Shown one piece after another: positions 30,442 through 39,773 of a stretch of DNA of 64,000 bases. Each line of letters opens with the position of its first letter. The stretch's first letter is position 1. The stretch comes from Nocardioides turkmenicus (lineage in GTDB: Bacteria; Actinomycetota; Actinomycetes; Propionibacteriales; Nocardioidaceae). Under the pieces are notes generated by a model. It had not been told where the DNA came from and did not search any database. It saw nothing but the letters and a program-made list of their open reading frames with translations. The stretch spans positions 31,516-95,515 of the forward strand of contig NZ_JAALAA010000019.1 of the NCBI RefSeq assembly GCF_011045035.1. The letters run 5' to 3'. Position numbers and translations under genes: made by a program.

Positions 30442-31524
30442 TCACTCGCCGCGGATGAACGCCTCCAGCTGCGCGCGACCCTCGGTGTCCTCGATCTGCA
30501 CCGGCGGGCTCTTCATGAGGTAGGCCGAGGCCGGGATGATCGGGCCGCCGATGCCGCGGTCCTTGGCGATCTTGGCGGCACGGACGGCGTCGATGATGAT
30601 GCCGGCCGAGTTGGGCGAGTCCCACACCTCGAGCTTGTACTCCAGGTTGAGCGGGACGTCACCGAACGCGCGACCCTCGAGCCGGACGTACGCCCACTTG
30701 CGGTCGTCGAGCCACTGCACGTAGTCCGAAGGACCGATGTGGACGTTGCGGTCGTCGATCTTGTCCGCGAGCTCGCCGCGGAGGTTCGAGGTGACCGCCT
30801 GCGTCTTCGACACCTTCTTGGACTCCAGACGCTCGCGCTCGAGCATGTTCTTGAAGTCCATGTTGCCGCCGACGTTGAGCTGGTACGTCCGGTCCAGCGC
30901 CACGCCGCGGTCCTCGAACAGCTTCGCCATGACGCGGTGGGTGATGGTGGCACCGACCTGCGACTTGATGTCGTCACCGACGATCGGGACGCCGGCGGCC
31001 TCGAACTTCGCGGCCCACTCCGGGTCGGAGGCGATGAAGACCGGCAGCGCGTTGACGAAGGCGACGCCCGCGTCGATCGCGCACTGCGCGTAGAACTTGT
31101 CCGCCTCCTCCGAGCCCACGGGGAGGTAGGAGACGAGGACGTCGACCTCCTTGTCCCGCAGGACCGAGACGACGTCGACGGGGTCGAGGCCGGACTCGGA
31201 GATGGTCTGCCGGTAGTACTTGCCGAGACCGTCGAGGGTCGGACCACGCTGCACCTCGACGCCCGTGAACGGGACGTCGGCGATCTTGATGGTGTTGTTC
31301 TCGGAGGCGTTGATCGCCTCGGAGAGGTCCTTGCCGACCTTCTTGTCATCGACGTCGAACGCGGCGACGAACTCGACGTCGGAGATGTGGTAGTCGCCGA
31401 ACGTGACGTGCATCAAGCCCGGGACGCTGCCCGCCGGGTCGGCGTCCTTGTAGTACTCCACACCCTGGACCAGGGAGCTGGCGCAGTTGCCGACTCCCGC
31501 GATTGCTACACGAACCGAACCCAT
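30442..31524 (-). CDS. ino1: Inositol-3-phosphate synthase
   Basis: Converts glucose 6-phosphate to inositol 3-phosphate with NAD, the first step towards phosphatidylinositol and mycothiol. The 360-residue product has the Rossmann start VRVAIAGVGNCASSLVQGVEYY, the family segment GDDIKSQVGATITHR, LNVGGNMDFKNML and the C-terminal DSPNSAGIIIDAVRAAKIA. The ATG at 31524 has GGAAGGAGCC upstream; the longer frame is rejected. It follows a PadR gene on the same strand, an order common in actinobacteria, suggesting PadR control of inositol synthesis. Confidence 0.95.
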   Translation of the reverse strand: MGSVRVAIAGVGNCASSLVQGVEYYKDADPAGSVPGLMHVTFGDYHISDVEFVAAFDVDDKKVGKDLSEAINASENNTIKIADVPFTGVEVQRGPTLDGLGKYYRQTISESGLDPVDVVSVLRDKEVDVLVSYLPVGSEEADKFYAQCAIDAGVAFVNALPVFIASDPEWAAKFEAAGVPIVGDDIKSQVGATITHRVMAKLFEDRGVALDRTYQLNVGGNMDFKNMLERERLESKKVSKTQAVTSNLRGELADKIDDRNVHIGPSDYVQWLDDRKWAYVRLEGRAFGDVPLNLEYKLEVWDSPNSAGIIIDAVRAAKIAKDRGIGGPIIPASAYLMKSPPVQIEDTEGRAQLEAFIRGE

Positions 31525-31541
31525 CGGGGCTCCTTCCAATA

Positions 31542-31568
31542 CTCCTGGCCGGGGTCACCGGCCAGGAG
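31542..31568 (-). terminator. Hairpin between padR and ino1
   Basis: An 11-bp stem (31542-31552 with 31558-31568, loop GGTCA) starts 4 bases after the padR stop and ends just before the ino1 ribosome site. No T-run follows, so it may be a partial stop or an mRNA stabiliser. Confidence 0.5.
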
Positions 31569-31572
31569 GTCA

Positions 31573-32223
31573 TCACTCGTTCTCTTGGCTGCTCTGCGCT
31601 GTGCGCGAGACGTCCGCTTCGTCGCGTACGCCATCGTCATCCCCCAGATCCCCTCGACCCGCCGCCTGCTCGTCGTTCACAGGCTTGGGGTTGCGCTCGG
31701 CATCGATCAGCGAGGAGAGCCATCGGACCTCCCGCTCGACCGACTCGACACCGTGACGCTGTAGTTCGCGGGCGTAGGAGTCGACCTCTTTCTGGGTCAT
31801 GGCAAGCTCGCGTTGCACCCGGTCGAGCCGCTCCTGGAGCCGGCTCCGACGTCCTTCGAGGACGCGCAGCCTGATCTCCATGTCGGTGCGACCGAAGAAC
31901 GCGAACCTGATGTCGAAGTTGTCGTCCTCCCAGGCCATCGGACCGACCTCGGACATGAGCTGGGTGAACTCACGCTCGCCGGCAGGCGTCAGCTGGTAGA
32001 CGATCCGCGGCCGCCGGGTCACCGGGGTCACGGTCTGCGCCACCTCCTCGATGAGGTGCTTGCGCAGCATCTTCTTCAGGGCCGGGTAGAGCGAGCCGTA
32101 CGACAGCACTCGTCCCCAGCCGAGCATCAGATTGAGCCGCTTGCGCAGCTCGTAGCCATGCATAGGCGACTCGTGCAGCAGTCCCAGGACTGCGAGCTCG
32201 ATCGTCTCTGCGCGACGTGCCAT
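31573..32223 (-). CDS. PadR family transcriptional regulator
   Basis: DNA-binding regulator of 216 residues. The winged helix is clear (ETIELAVLGLLHESPMHGYELRKRLN, GSLYPALKKMLRKHLIEE, YQLTPAGEREFTQLM, residues 6-95), followed by a coiled-coil C-terminal domain (RRSRLQERLDRVQRELAMTQ). The tail is acidic and low complexity. It lies upstream of ino1 on the same strand. A TATCG-TAC-CGATA element just upstream of its start is a likely autoregulatory operator. Confidence 0.92.
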   Translation of the reverse strand: MARRAETIELAVLGLLHESPMHGYELRKRLNLMLGWGRVLSYGSLYPALKKMLRKHLIEEVAQTVTPVTRRPRIVYQLTPAGEREFTQLMSEVGPMAWEDDNFDIRFAFFGRTDMEIRLRVLEGRRSRLQERLDRVQRELAMTQKEVDSYARELQRHGVESVEREVRWLSSLIDAERNPKPVNDEQAAGRGDLGDDDGVRDEADVSRTAQSSQENE

Positions 32224-32553
32224 ACGACCTATCGTACCGATATATCCGTGACGGCAAATAGAGACCTAAGTCTTGTCTGATGACGCTCGAGGCAGGCATT
32301 CCGATGCAACCGTCACCGAACTGTTGACGTCAGGTGACTAGAGGCACGCTGGGCGTGGATGCAGGGGCGCTAGCGTCGATTGCGTACGCTGATGGCTGCC
32401 GTTCGCTCACCCGAGGAACCACCCGGGGAGATCGCGAGGCTAGCGTCGCGTCAGGTTGATGGGATTTCCTCGGGGGGATCCAGCGACGTCGGGGGATTGT
32501 CAGTGTCAGCCCGTCCGGTCACGTGCCGGGCAGTCACAGGAGCAGTAACACCC
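32224..32553. promoter_or_regulatory. Divergent padR / pbp control region
   Basis: 330 bases between the padR start and the preferred PBP start. The 13-base dyad TATCGTACCGATA at 32230-32242 is a candidate PadR operator. A TTGACG at 32324-32329 could be a -35 element but no convincing -10 was found. An upstream reading frame into the PBP gene exists but lacks a ribosome site. Confidence 0.5.
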
Positions 32554-35343
32554 GTGAGCGACCCATCCGGCGCCTTTCCCCATGGACCCAGTCCCCAGAG
32601 GCCCAGTCCGCGCAGCGCCAGTCCCCGTCGATCCAACGTCGGTGGGCTGCAAGGACGACCCCAAGGCGGACCACGCCCTCCGCAGGGTGGCCCAGGCGGC
32701 CGTCCGCCGGCGCCCCGTCGTCCTCAAGGTGCTCCGCAGGGACCGGCCTCCGGTGGCCGCCCTCCGTCCCGGGGCGCCCAGCGCCCGATGCCTCCCGGCG
32801 GTCCGCGCCCCGGCCAGCGGCCGCCCTACCCGGGTCCCCGCCGTCCCGGCGAGCCCCCGGTCGACCGGCTCGGCCAACGTCCGGCGGGCCGCGAGCGCGG
32901 TGGCCCCGGCCGCCCGCGCCGTGACCCGAAGGCCGCCTTCGGCGCGGCCATGGACCGGTTCAACGACCCGGAGATGGACAAGAAGGGCCTGGCGATCCGG
33001 ATCGCCAAGATCGTGGCGATCTGCGGGCTGGTCCTGGCGCTGATCGGCAGCGCCGCGGTGATCGTCTCCTACCACATGATCTCGATCCCGAGCGCCAACG
33101 CGGCGTTCCAGGCCGAGTCGAGCTTCGTCTACTACGCCGGTGGCAAGAAGGAGCTCGGCCGCTTCCAGGCGGGCGACCAGAACCGCGACGCGCTGAGCGT
33201 CGACGAGATGCCCGACCTCGTGAAGGACGCGGCCGTGGCGGCCGAGGACCGCAGCTTCTACGAGAACAACGGCATCGACCTCAAGGGCATCGCGCGCACG
33301 CTCTTCTCCAACGCCACCACCGGCAGCCAGGGCGGCGCGTCCACGATCACCCAGCAGTACGTCAAGAACCTCTACCTGACCCAGGAGCGCACCTACACGC
33401 GTAAGGTCAAGGAAGCGGTCATCTCGCTGAAGATCAGCCGGCAGAAGTCGAAGGACGAGATCCTCACCGGCTACCTCAACACCGTCTACTTCGGTCGTGG
33501 CGCCTATGGCGTGCAGGCCGCGGCGAAGACCTATTTCCGCAAGGAGGCCAAGGACCTCGACATCAAGGAGGCCGCGGCCCTCACCGCGATCCTCAACAAC
33601 CCCAACGGGTTCGACCCGGAGAAGTCCGGCGAGGACGCCGGCGGCACCGAGCTGCTGGGCCGCTATCAGTACGTCCTCAACGGCATGGCCGAGCTCAAGA
33701 GCCAGGGCAAGGCGCTCAGCGACTACGACGAGGCCACCCTCGAGAAGGCGAAGGCGGCGCTGCCCAAGTTCCCCAAGCCGAAGGCCGACAGCCGTCTTGG
33801 TGGCCAGAAGGGTCATGCGCTCACGCTGGTCAAGAACGAGCTCAAGTCACTCAAGGACGAGAACGGCAACCCCCTCTTCACCGAGGAGGAGATCGACAGC
33901 AAGGGGCTGAAGGTCACCACCACGCTCAGCGCGAAGGCGATGAAGGCCGCGGAGCAGGCCGTCAACGACGTACGTCCGAAGGACAAGAAGGCAGTCAATG
34001 AGAAGCGCCCCGAGAACGAGCTGCACGTGGGTGCCGCCACGGTCGATGTGAAGACGGGCGCGCTCAAGGGCTTCTACGGTGGCCAGGACTACCTCGACTC
34101 CCAGATCAACTGGGCGGCCTCGGGCGGCATGGCCGGCTCGACAATGAAGCCGTTCACCCTGGCCGCGGCCCTCGAGGTGGGCTACTCGCTCAAGGACACC
34201 TGGACCGGTGAGGGTGGTCTGGAGATCCCCGGCACCGACCGCGTCGTCCGCAACTCGGGCCAGACCGACGCCGACCCGACCGGTCATGGCTACGGCGAGC
34301 ACATCACCGGCATCAAGGCGATGGAGGAGTCGGTCAACACCTCCTTCGTCCAGATGTCGACCGCGCTGCCCAACGGCAGCCAGGACGTCTACGACATGGC
34401 GGTCAAGGCCGGTCTGCCGCCGGACGAGCAGCACGCCGAGAACGCGCCGGCCGACTACCGCTCGATCCCGGCCTACTCGATCGACTTCGACCCGAAGAAC
34501 TACCTGCTCACCCTCGGTCGCCAGGCGATCAGCCCGATCAACATGGCCAACGCCTACGCGACGATCGCCAACGGCGGCGTACGCAACACCGTGCACCTCG
34601 TCTCCAAGGTGGTCAACGCCGAGGGAGAGGTCGTCTACGAGTGGGACCAGCGTGACGGCGAGGAGCGGGCGATGTCCGAGGACGCCGCCGACGACACCTC
34701 CTACGCCCTGCAGCAGGTCGTCGAGAACGGCACCGGCAAGATCGCCGGCGTGATCAACCAGCCGGCCGCCGGCAAGACCGGCACCGCGACCAACGCCGAT
34801 GACGACGTCTCCTCGGCGTGGTTCGCGGGCTACACCCCGCAGCTGTCCACGGCGGTCATGTACGTCCGCGGCAAGGGTTCGGGCAAGCTCGACGGCTGGC
34901 TCGACTCCTACTTCGGAGCCGGCTACCCCGCCGAGACCTGGGCCAAGATCATGGGCACGCTGACCGACGACCTCGAGATCGAGGAGTTCCCGGAGCCCGC
35001 CTGGATGGACGGTGTGGCCCCGCAGGACGGTCACGAGCCGTCGCTGACCGCGACCCCGGAGCCGACCCCGACCCCGTCGGAGGACTGCTCCAAGAAGGAC
35101 GAGCGCAAGGGTCTCTGCATCCCGATCGAGGAGCCCACGCCGACCGAGCAGCCCACCGACGGCGCGACGGAGGGTGAGCCGGGCGAGGGCACGACGCCCG
35201 ACCCGTCCGAGTCGACGGAGCCCGACGCCACCGCGACTGCGTGTGAGTGGTTCGGTGACTGTGAGTCGTCCTCGCCGCCCGCCGATGGCAATAATGGCGG
35301 AGGCAACAACGACACAGGCACTGCGGAGGGCACCACTCAGTGA
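32554..35343 (+). CDS. Class A penicillin-binding protein (transglycosylase/transpeptidase)
   Basis: Bifunctional enzyme that polymerises and cross-links peptidoglycan. The 929-residue product has a 130-residue cytoplasmic Pro/Gly/Arg-rich N-tail, a membrane helix (IVAICGLVLALIGSAAVIVSY), a GT51 domain (AAVAAEDRSFYENNGID, GGASTITQQYVKNLYL), and a transpeptidase domain with SxxK as GSTMKPF, SVN in EESVNTSF and KTGTA. The end is a Pro/Thr/Glu-rich tail with four Cys. GTG at 32554 is preferred because AGGAGC lies upstream; an ATG at 32380 in frame would add 58 residues. It overlaps the next gene by four bases. Confidence 0.93.
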   Translation: MSDPSGAFPHGPSPQRPSPRSASPRRSNVGGLQGRPQGGPRPPQGGPGGRPPAPRRPQGAPQGPASGGRPPSRGAQRPMPPGGPRPGQRPPYPGPRRPGEPPVDRLGQRPAGRERGGPGRPRRDPKAAFGAAMDRFNDPEMDKKGLAIRIAKIVAICGLVLALIGSAAVIVSYHMISIPSANAAFQAESSFVYYAGGKKELGRFQAGDQNRDALSVDEMPDLVKDAAVAAEDRSFYENNGIDLKGIARTLFSNATTGSQGGASTITQQYVKNLYLTQERTYTRKVKEAVISLKISRQKSKDEILTGYLNTVYFGRGAYGVQAAAKTYFRKEAKDLDIKEAAALTAILNNPNGFDPEKSGEDAGGTELLGRYQYVLNGMAELKSQGKALSDYDEATLEKAKAALPKFPKPKADSRLGGQKGHALTLVKNELKSLKDENGNPLFTEEEIDSKGLKVTTTLSAKAMKAAEQAVNDVRPKDKKAVNEKRPENELHVGAATVDVKTGALKGFYGGQDYLDSQINWAASGGMAGSTMKPFTLAAALEVGYSLKDTWTGEGGLEIPGTDRVVRNSGQTDADPTGHGYGEHITGIKAMEESVNTSFVQMSTALPNGSQDVYDMAVKAGLPPDEQHAENAPADYRSIPAYSIDFDPKNYLLTLGRQAISPINMANAYATIANGGVRNTVHLVSKVVNAEGEVVYEWDQRDGEERAMSEDAADDTSYALQQVVENGTGKIAGVINQPAAGKTGTATNADDDVSSAWFAGYTPQLSTAVMYVRGKGSGKLDGWLDSYFGAGYPAETWAKIMGTLTDDLEIEEFPEPAWMDGVAPQDGHEPSLTATPEPTPTPSEDCSKKDERKGLCIPIEEPTPTEQPTDGATEGEPGEGTTPDPSESTEPDATATACEWFGDCESSSPPADGNNGGGNNDTGTAEGTTQ

Positions 35344-36785
35344 CAGATGGCCCAGTGACCGCCCCGGCGGCGGAGGATCCGGTCGTCAGGACCGCCTCCG
35401 CCGCGGTGGGCGGTCCTCTCGGGGGACTCGCACACGGCCGACGGCGCTGGTTCAGCGCGGTCGGCCTGTTGCTGCTCCTGACCTCGCTCACGTTCGCGAT
35501 CGGGATGGTCTCCAAGCAGACCTGCTACAACGCCACCTGGACCAACGGCGACACCAGATACACCCACTTCTGCTACTCCGACCTGCCCTATCTCTACGTC
35601 GACCGGGGCCTGGCCGAGCACGAGTGGCCCTACTCCTCCGACCCCGAGGTGCGGGCGCGCTACCCGCAGGTGATGGAGTACCCGGTCGGCATCTCCTACT
35701 ACGCCTGGGCGACGTCCCACGTCACCGACTGGCTGGCCGACACCCCCGACGAGGACGAGCGTCACCTCGCGGAGACCTCGACCTTCTGGGGCATGCCCGG
35801 CATGCACCACGAGATCCGGGTCTTCATCATCGTCAACGTGATCGGCTTCGCGATCGCCGCGCTGCTCTCGGCCTGGTTCCTGGCACGTACGCATCGCCGA
35901 CGGCCCTGGGACGCGGCCGCGTTCGCGCTCGCCCCCGTGCTCGCGGCGACCGGCATCATCAACTGGGACATGCTGGCCGTGGTGCTCGTGGCCGGTGCGC
36001 TGTGGGCGTGGTCGCGGGACCGGCCGCTGCTGACCGGCATCCTGATCGGCCTCGGCTGTGCGACGAAGCTATATCCGCTGTTCCTCCTCGGCGGGCTGGT
36101 CGTCATCTGCATCCGGCACCGTCGCTACTACGACCTGGCCGTCGCCTCGCTGGCCACGGTGCTCGCCTGGGTGCTCGCCAACCTGCCGGCGATGGCGACC
36201 GGCCTGGAGGAGTGGAAGGTCTTCTGGAGCTTCAACTCCGAGCGCGGCCCCGACCTCGGCTCCCTGTGGCTCGTCGTCCAGCAGGCGACCGACGCGACGA
36301 TCTCCGCACAGACGGTCAACCTCGTCTCCTGGGCCTTCTTCATCGCCTGGTGCAGCGGCGTACTCATCATCGGGCTGACCGCGCGGGAGACGCCGCGCCT
36401 GGCGCAGCTCGGCTTCCTGATCGTCGCCGGGTTCCTGCTGGTCAACAAAGTGTATTCACCGCAGTACGTCCTCTGGCTGCTGCCGCTGGCCGTCCTCGCC
36501 GTGCCGCGCTGGCGTGACCAGATCATCTGGCAGGCCGGTGAGCTCTTCTACTTCGTCGCGGTCTGGTGGTACCTCGCCGAGGTGCTGGCCAGCAGCGGTG
36601 GCGACCAGCCCGTCTACTGGTTCGCGATCCTCGCCCGGGTCGCCGTCGAGATCTATCTGATCGTGGTCGTCGTCCGGGAGATCTACGAGCCGTGGCGCGA
36701 CCCGGTGCGCTGGACCGAGGCCCGAGCGGAGTCCGAGGGGCCTCAGGAGTCCAGGATGATCTCGTCGAACGAGGTCGCGGTGTAG
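35340..36785 (+). CDS. GT-C type membrane glycosyltransferase-like protein (DUF2029/GT87)
   Basis: A 481-residue polytopic protein with about 11 membrane helices, a first outer loop rich in aromatic residues (YLYVDRGLAEHEWPYSSDPEVRARYPQVMEYPVG) and ATKLYPLFLLGGL and NKVYSPQYVLWLLPL, typical of the DUF2029/GT87 family that uses polyprenyl-phosphate sugars. The substrate is unknown. GTG start overlaps the PBP stop, implying a shared transcript and perhaps a wall polymer function. Its 3' end overlaps the convergent alanine-racemase-like gene by 43 bases. Confidence 0.88.
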   Translation: MTDGPVTAPAAEDPVVRTASAAVGGPLGGLAHGRRRWFSAVGLLLLLTSLTFAIGMVSKQTCYNATWTNGDTRYTHFCYSDLPYLYVDRGLAEHEWPYSSDPEVRARYPQVMEYPVGISYYAWATSHVTDWLADTPDEDERHLAETSTFWGMPGMHHEIRVFIIVNVIGFAIAALLSAWFLARTHRRRPWDAAAFALAPVLAATGIINWDMLAVVLVAGALWAWSRDRPLLTGILIGLGCATKLYPLFLLGGLVVICIRHRRYYDLAVASLATVLAWVLANLPAMATGLEEWKVFWSFNSERGPDLGSLWLVVQQATDATISAQTVNLVSWAFFIAWCSGVLIIGLTARETPRLAQLGFLIVAGFLLVNKVYSPQYVLWLLPLAVLAVPRWRDQIIWQAGELFYFVAVWWYLAEVLASSGGDQPVYWFAILARVAVEIYLIVVVVREIYEPWRDPVRWTEARAESEGPQESRMISSNEVAV

Positions 36786-37795
36786 CGCACCCGCACCTCG
36801 AGCTCCTCGCCGACCTCGGGCACCCGAGCGCCGGAGGGGAGCATGAGCATCGACTCCTGCATGTGCGGCGGCTCGGCGAACCACAGCGCCTTGCCGTCGA
36901 GCGTATAGGGCGAGCGCGACTGGCCCATGGCGTCGAGGCCACCACGGGCGACCGCGAGCGCGCGCGAGCGCAGGTGGGTGTCGCCCAGCGGCGCCTCCAG
37001 CCCGATCCCGTGGGCGGTGCCGCCGGAGGCGACCACCAGGTGGCCGGAGCGCAGGGCGGTGCGGCCGCGGTAGCCGTAGGAGTAGCCCCGCTCCAGCGGG
37101 TGCACGTCCTCGACGGTCGCGGTCACGGTGAGGGCGCCGCGGTCGCCGAGCCACAGCCCGGTGCCGATCCGCGGGCGGAAGACGATGTCGCCGTACGAGG
37201 CGCGCAGCTGGGCCAGCTCGTTGGCGCTCAGGTGGGAGACCCACACCGTCTTCGCCTCCGCGCCGACGACGGCGTCCATCTGGGCGCGTACCTCGGCCAG
37301 CGAGCCGCCATCGAGGCCGAAGTGCATGGTGATGCCCTCGAAGCGGGCGTGCTCGTGGGCGATCGCGGCGGTCGGCCACAGGTCGCTCGGCGTCATCCCG
37401 TGACGGCGCATCGAGGTGACCAGCTCGAGGATCACCCGCGCGTTGGGCTGCCGCTCGAGCAGCAGCGGCAGGTCCTCGGGCCGGCTGATCGTGTGGATGA
37501 TCCGGTCGGCGATCTCCGGGTTGATCTCGGGCGAGTAGGGGCGCCACGGGGTGAGGACGTAGATCGAACCGCTGAACCGGGTCGCGACCTCCCACACCTC
37601 GTTGTAGGTGCCCACCGCGAGCGTGTCGACGCCGGTGCCGAGGCCGGTGAGCCACTCGGTCTGGTGGGCGAGCTTGCGCAGGGTCAGGCCGTAGCCGTTG
37701 CCCTTCGCGACCGGGACCAGGCCAGGGGTCGCCTCGGCGAAGGTCTGGACGTGCTTGCGCCAGCGGTCGGCGTCAACGGTCAGTTTCAGCGGCAT
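36743..37795 (-). CDS. Alanine-racemase-like PLP enzyme
   Basis: A 350-residue fold-type III PLP protein. The N-terminal barrel has the probable cofactor Lys in LVPVAKGNGYGLTLRKL (about residue 30), and RPRIGTGLWLGDRG fits the phosphate-binding end of alanine racemase. It is shorter and more divergent than a standard Alr, so it may be an amino-acid racemase of another substrate. It is 7 bases downstream of the FemABX gene on the same strand; together they suggest supply and transfer of an amino acid to a peptidoglycan cross-bridge. That pathway role is inferred. Confidence 0.82.
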   Translation of the reverse strand: MPLKLTVDADRWRKHVQTFAEATPGLVPVAKGNGYGLTLRKLAHQTEWLTGLGTGVDTLAVGTYNEVWEVATRFSGSIYVLTPWRPYSPEINPEIADRIIHTISRPEDLPLLLERQPNARVILELVTSMRRHGMTPSDLWPTAAIAHEHARFEGITMHFGLDGGSLAEVRAQMDAVVGAEAKTVWVSHLSANELAQLRASYGDIVFRPRIGTGLWLGDRGALTVTATVEDVHPLERGYSYGYRGRTALRSGHLVVASGGTAHGIGLEAPLGDTHLRSRALAVARGGLDAMGQSRSPYTLDGKALWFAEPPHMQESMLMLPSGARVPEVGEELEVRVRYTATSFDEIILDS

Positions 37796-37802
37796 ACGGA
37801 GA

Positions 37803-38966
37803 TCAGCGCCTCTTCATGTAGACATCGAAGGCCGTGTAGATCGGCTTGTTCAGCGGCAGGTCCCACTCGCCGGCGTACTCCACCGCCTGGCCACCGGTGC
37901 CGACCTTGAACTGGATCAGCCCCACGTGGGAGTCGTCGGTGGAGAGCGTCGGGGTGATGCCGCGCAGGTCGTAGGTGGTCGCGCCCGCGGCCATGGCGTC
38001 CTGGATCATCGCCCACTGGAGGGCGTTGGAGCCACGTACGTCTCGCTTCTCGGTCGAGGAGGCGCCATAGGAGTACCAGGCGTGCCGGCCGACGCGGACC
38101 ATGATGGTCGCGGCGACCAGATCGCCCTCGTGCCGCGCCAGGAAGAGCTTGATCCGCTCCGGGTCCTCGGAGGACATCGCCCAGAACATGGTGCTGAAGT
38201 AGCTCCGCTGCCGAGGCGTGAAGTGGTCGCGCGCGGCGGTGTGGACGTAGAGGTCGTGGAACGCGCTCAGGTCACCCTCGAAGTCGCCCTCGGCGGGGTT
38301 GGTGGGGGAGGTGACGGTCACCTCGACGCCCATCTTGGCCGACTTCTTGATGTTGCGGCGCCAGAGCTGGTTCATCCCCTTGAGGACCTCGTCCTCGGTC
38401 TTCAGGGTGCCGTCCCCGTGGGCCAGCGGGATGATGAAGTTGTATTGCGGCTGTCCCGCGCCGAAGCCGTCCTCGGGGGACTGGAGGCGCCAGCCCGCCG
38501 CCCGCAGCTGGCTGACCACCCGCGCGCCGGTCGCGTCGCGGTGGGTCGGGGTGAGCTGGTTGAGCCGCTGGACGGTGTCGTCGGCGATGCCGTCCTTGAC
38601 CTGGCTCGCGTCCCAGGTGGCTGTCGTGACCGGCGGGCCGATCCGGATGCCGAAGGCGCCGTTCTTCTTCAGGTACGCCGCCAGCGGCTGCAGCCACGGA
38701 GCGAGGTCACCCGACCAGTCGATGCTCGGACCCTCCGGCAGGTAGGCGAGCGTGAACCGCTCCAGCTTCGGCACCGGCCGGTGCAGCACCAGCGCGGCCC
38801 CGACGAGAGCACCGCCCTGCAGGCTGTCGAACCAGCCGACCGACTCCGAGCGCCACTCGGTCTTGACCCGAGCCCACGCAGGGGTCTGGAGGAAGCTCAC
38901 GCTGGGTTGCTTCTCGATGAAGGCGAGATGCTCCGCAGCGGTGATGGGGCGCACGGTGAGACTCAC
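37803..38966 (-). CDS. FemABX family aminoacyltransferase
   Basis: Probably adds an amino acid from aminoacyl-tRNA to the lipid II stem peptide. The 387-residue product consists of two GNAT-like halves: SFLQTPAWARVKTEW and GGALVGAALVLHRPVPKL in the first, and LFLARHEGDLVAATIMVRVGRHAWYSYGASS, GSNALQWAMIQDAMAAGATTYDLRG in the second. These are hallmarks of the FemX/MurM group. The amino acid added is unknown. First gene of a two-gene operon. Confidence 0.9.
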   Translation of the reverse strand: MSLTVRPITAAEHLAFIEKQPSVSFLQTPAWARVKTEWRSESVGWFDSLQGGALVGAALVLHRPVPKLERFTLAYLPEGPSIDWSGDLAPWLQPLAAYLKKNGAFGIRIGPPVTTATWDASQVKDGIADDTVQRLNQLTPTHRDATGARVVSQLRAAGWRLQSPEDGFGAGQPQYNFIIPLAHGDGTLKTEDEVLKGMNQLWRRNIKKSAKMGVEVTVTSPTNPAEGDFEGDLSAFHDLYVHTAARDHFTPRQRSYFSTMFWAMSSEDPERIKLFLARHEGDLVAATIMVRVGRHAWYSYGASSTEKRDVRGSNALQWAMIQDAMAAGATTYDLRGITPTLSTDDSHVGLIQFKVGTGGQAVEYAGEWDLPLNKPIYTAFDVYMKRR

Positions 38967-39173
38967 CCGCAGAAGGCTACCGCCTGGTCCTTTGCCACTG
39001 CTGTCGTGGTTGAGGTTGCGCTATTGTCAGCGACCAGATGTATCACGGCTTGGGGCCCGGGCCTCCTTGTAGCCGTGACAGCAACTATGACCACCACGAT
39101 GGCGCGTCCGCGCGTCATCTGGCCCCCCACCGGCTCGGCGCCGATCCGGAGGCCGCCGGTCGAGGAGGGGACT

Positions 39174-39773
39174 GTGACACGGGTGCGACGCGGGGCGGGG
39201 CATACCGACGCGCCTGCGACCGTGTGGTCCCGGGCCACCGCCGACTTCGACCGCTGGCTCAGCGGTGACTCCGCCGCCCTCGACGAGCTGGTCGCCACGA
39301 TGACCCCGGTCCTGTGGCAGGTCGCCCGTTCCTACCGGCTCTCTGCCGAGCAGGCAGAGGACGTCGTCCAGAACACCTGGCTCACCTTCGTACGCAAGCA
39401 CTCCTCGATCCTCGACACCGCAGCCGTCGGCGCCTGGCTCACGCTGACCACGCGCCGTGAGGCCTGGCGGGTCGCGAAGCGGTCCGGGCGTGACGTACCC
39501 GTGGAGGACGAGGCGCTCGAGTCCCGCGTCCCCACCCAGCGCTCGGCCGAGTCGCTGGTCGTCGAGGGCGACCGCAACTCGCTCATCTGGGCGGCCGTGG
39601 AGTCGCTCCCCGAGCGGTGCCGGCGGCTGCTGCGCGTGGTCGCCTTCTCCGACCGGCCCGACTACGCCGGCCTGGCCGAAGAGCTCCAGATGCCCATCGG
39701 CAGCATCGGCCCCACCCGCGGCCGCTGTCTCGGGAAGCTGCGGGACGCGCTCAAGGACGAGGGGGTGTCGTGA
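39174..39773 (+). CDS. ECF-type RNA polymerase sigma factor
   Basis: A 199-residue sigma-70 family protein with region 2 (DELVATMTPVLWQVARSYRL and the QAEDVVQNTWLTF motif) and region 4 (LPERCRRLLRVVAFSDRPDYAGLAEELQMPIGSIGPTRGR in pieces). No anti-sigma factor of a known type is adjacent. The GTG at 39174 has a strong GAGGAGGGG site; ATGs further upstream do not. It overlaps the next gene by one base and heads a four-gene cassette with a subtilase and a CHAT protease, so it probably drives their expression or is itself released by them. That role is inferred. Confidence 0.9.
   Translation: MTRVRRGAGHTDAPATVWSRATADFDRWLSGDSAALDELVATMTPVLWQVARSYRLSAEQAEDVVQNTWLTFVRKHSSILDTAAVGAWLTLTTRREAWRVAKRSGRDVPVEDEALESRVPTQRSAESLVVEGDRNSLIWAAVESLPERCRRLLRVVAFSDRPDYAGLAEELQMPIGSIGPTRGRCLGKLRDALKDEGVS

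Noticed and set aside
39027..39173. Longer sigma factor start at upstream ATGs
   Set aside because: The strong ribosome site directly precedes the GTG at 39174; upstream residues are unlike sigma factors.
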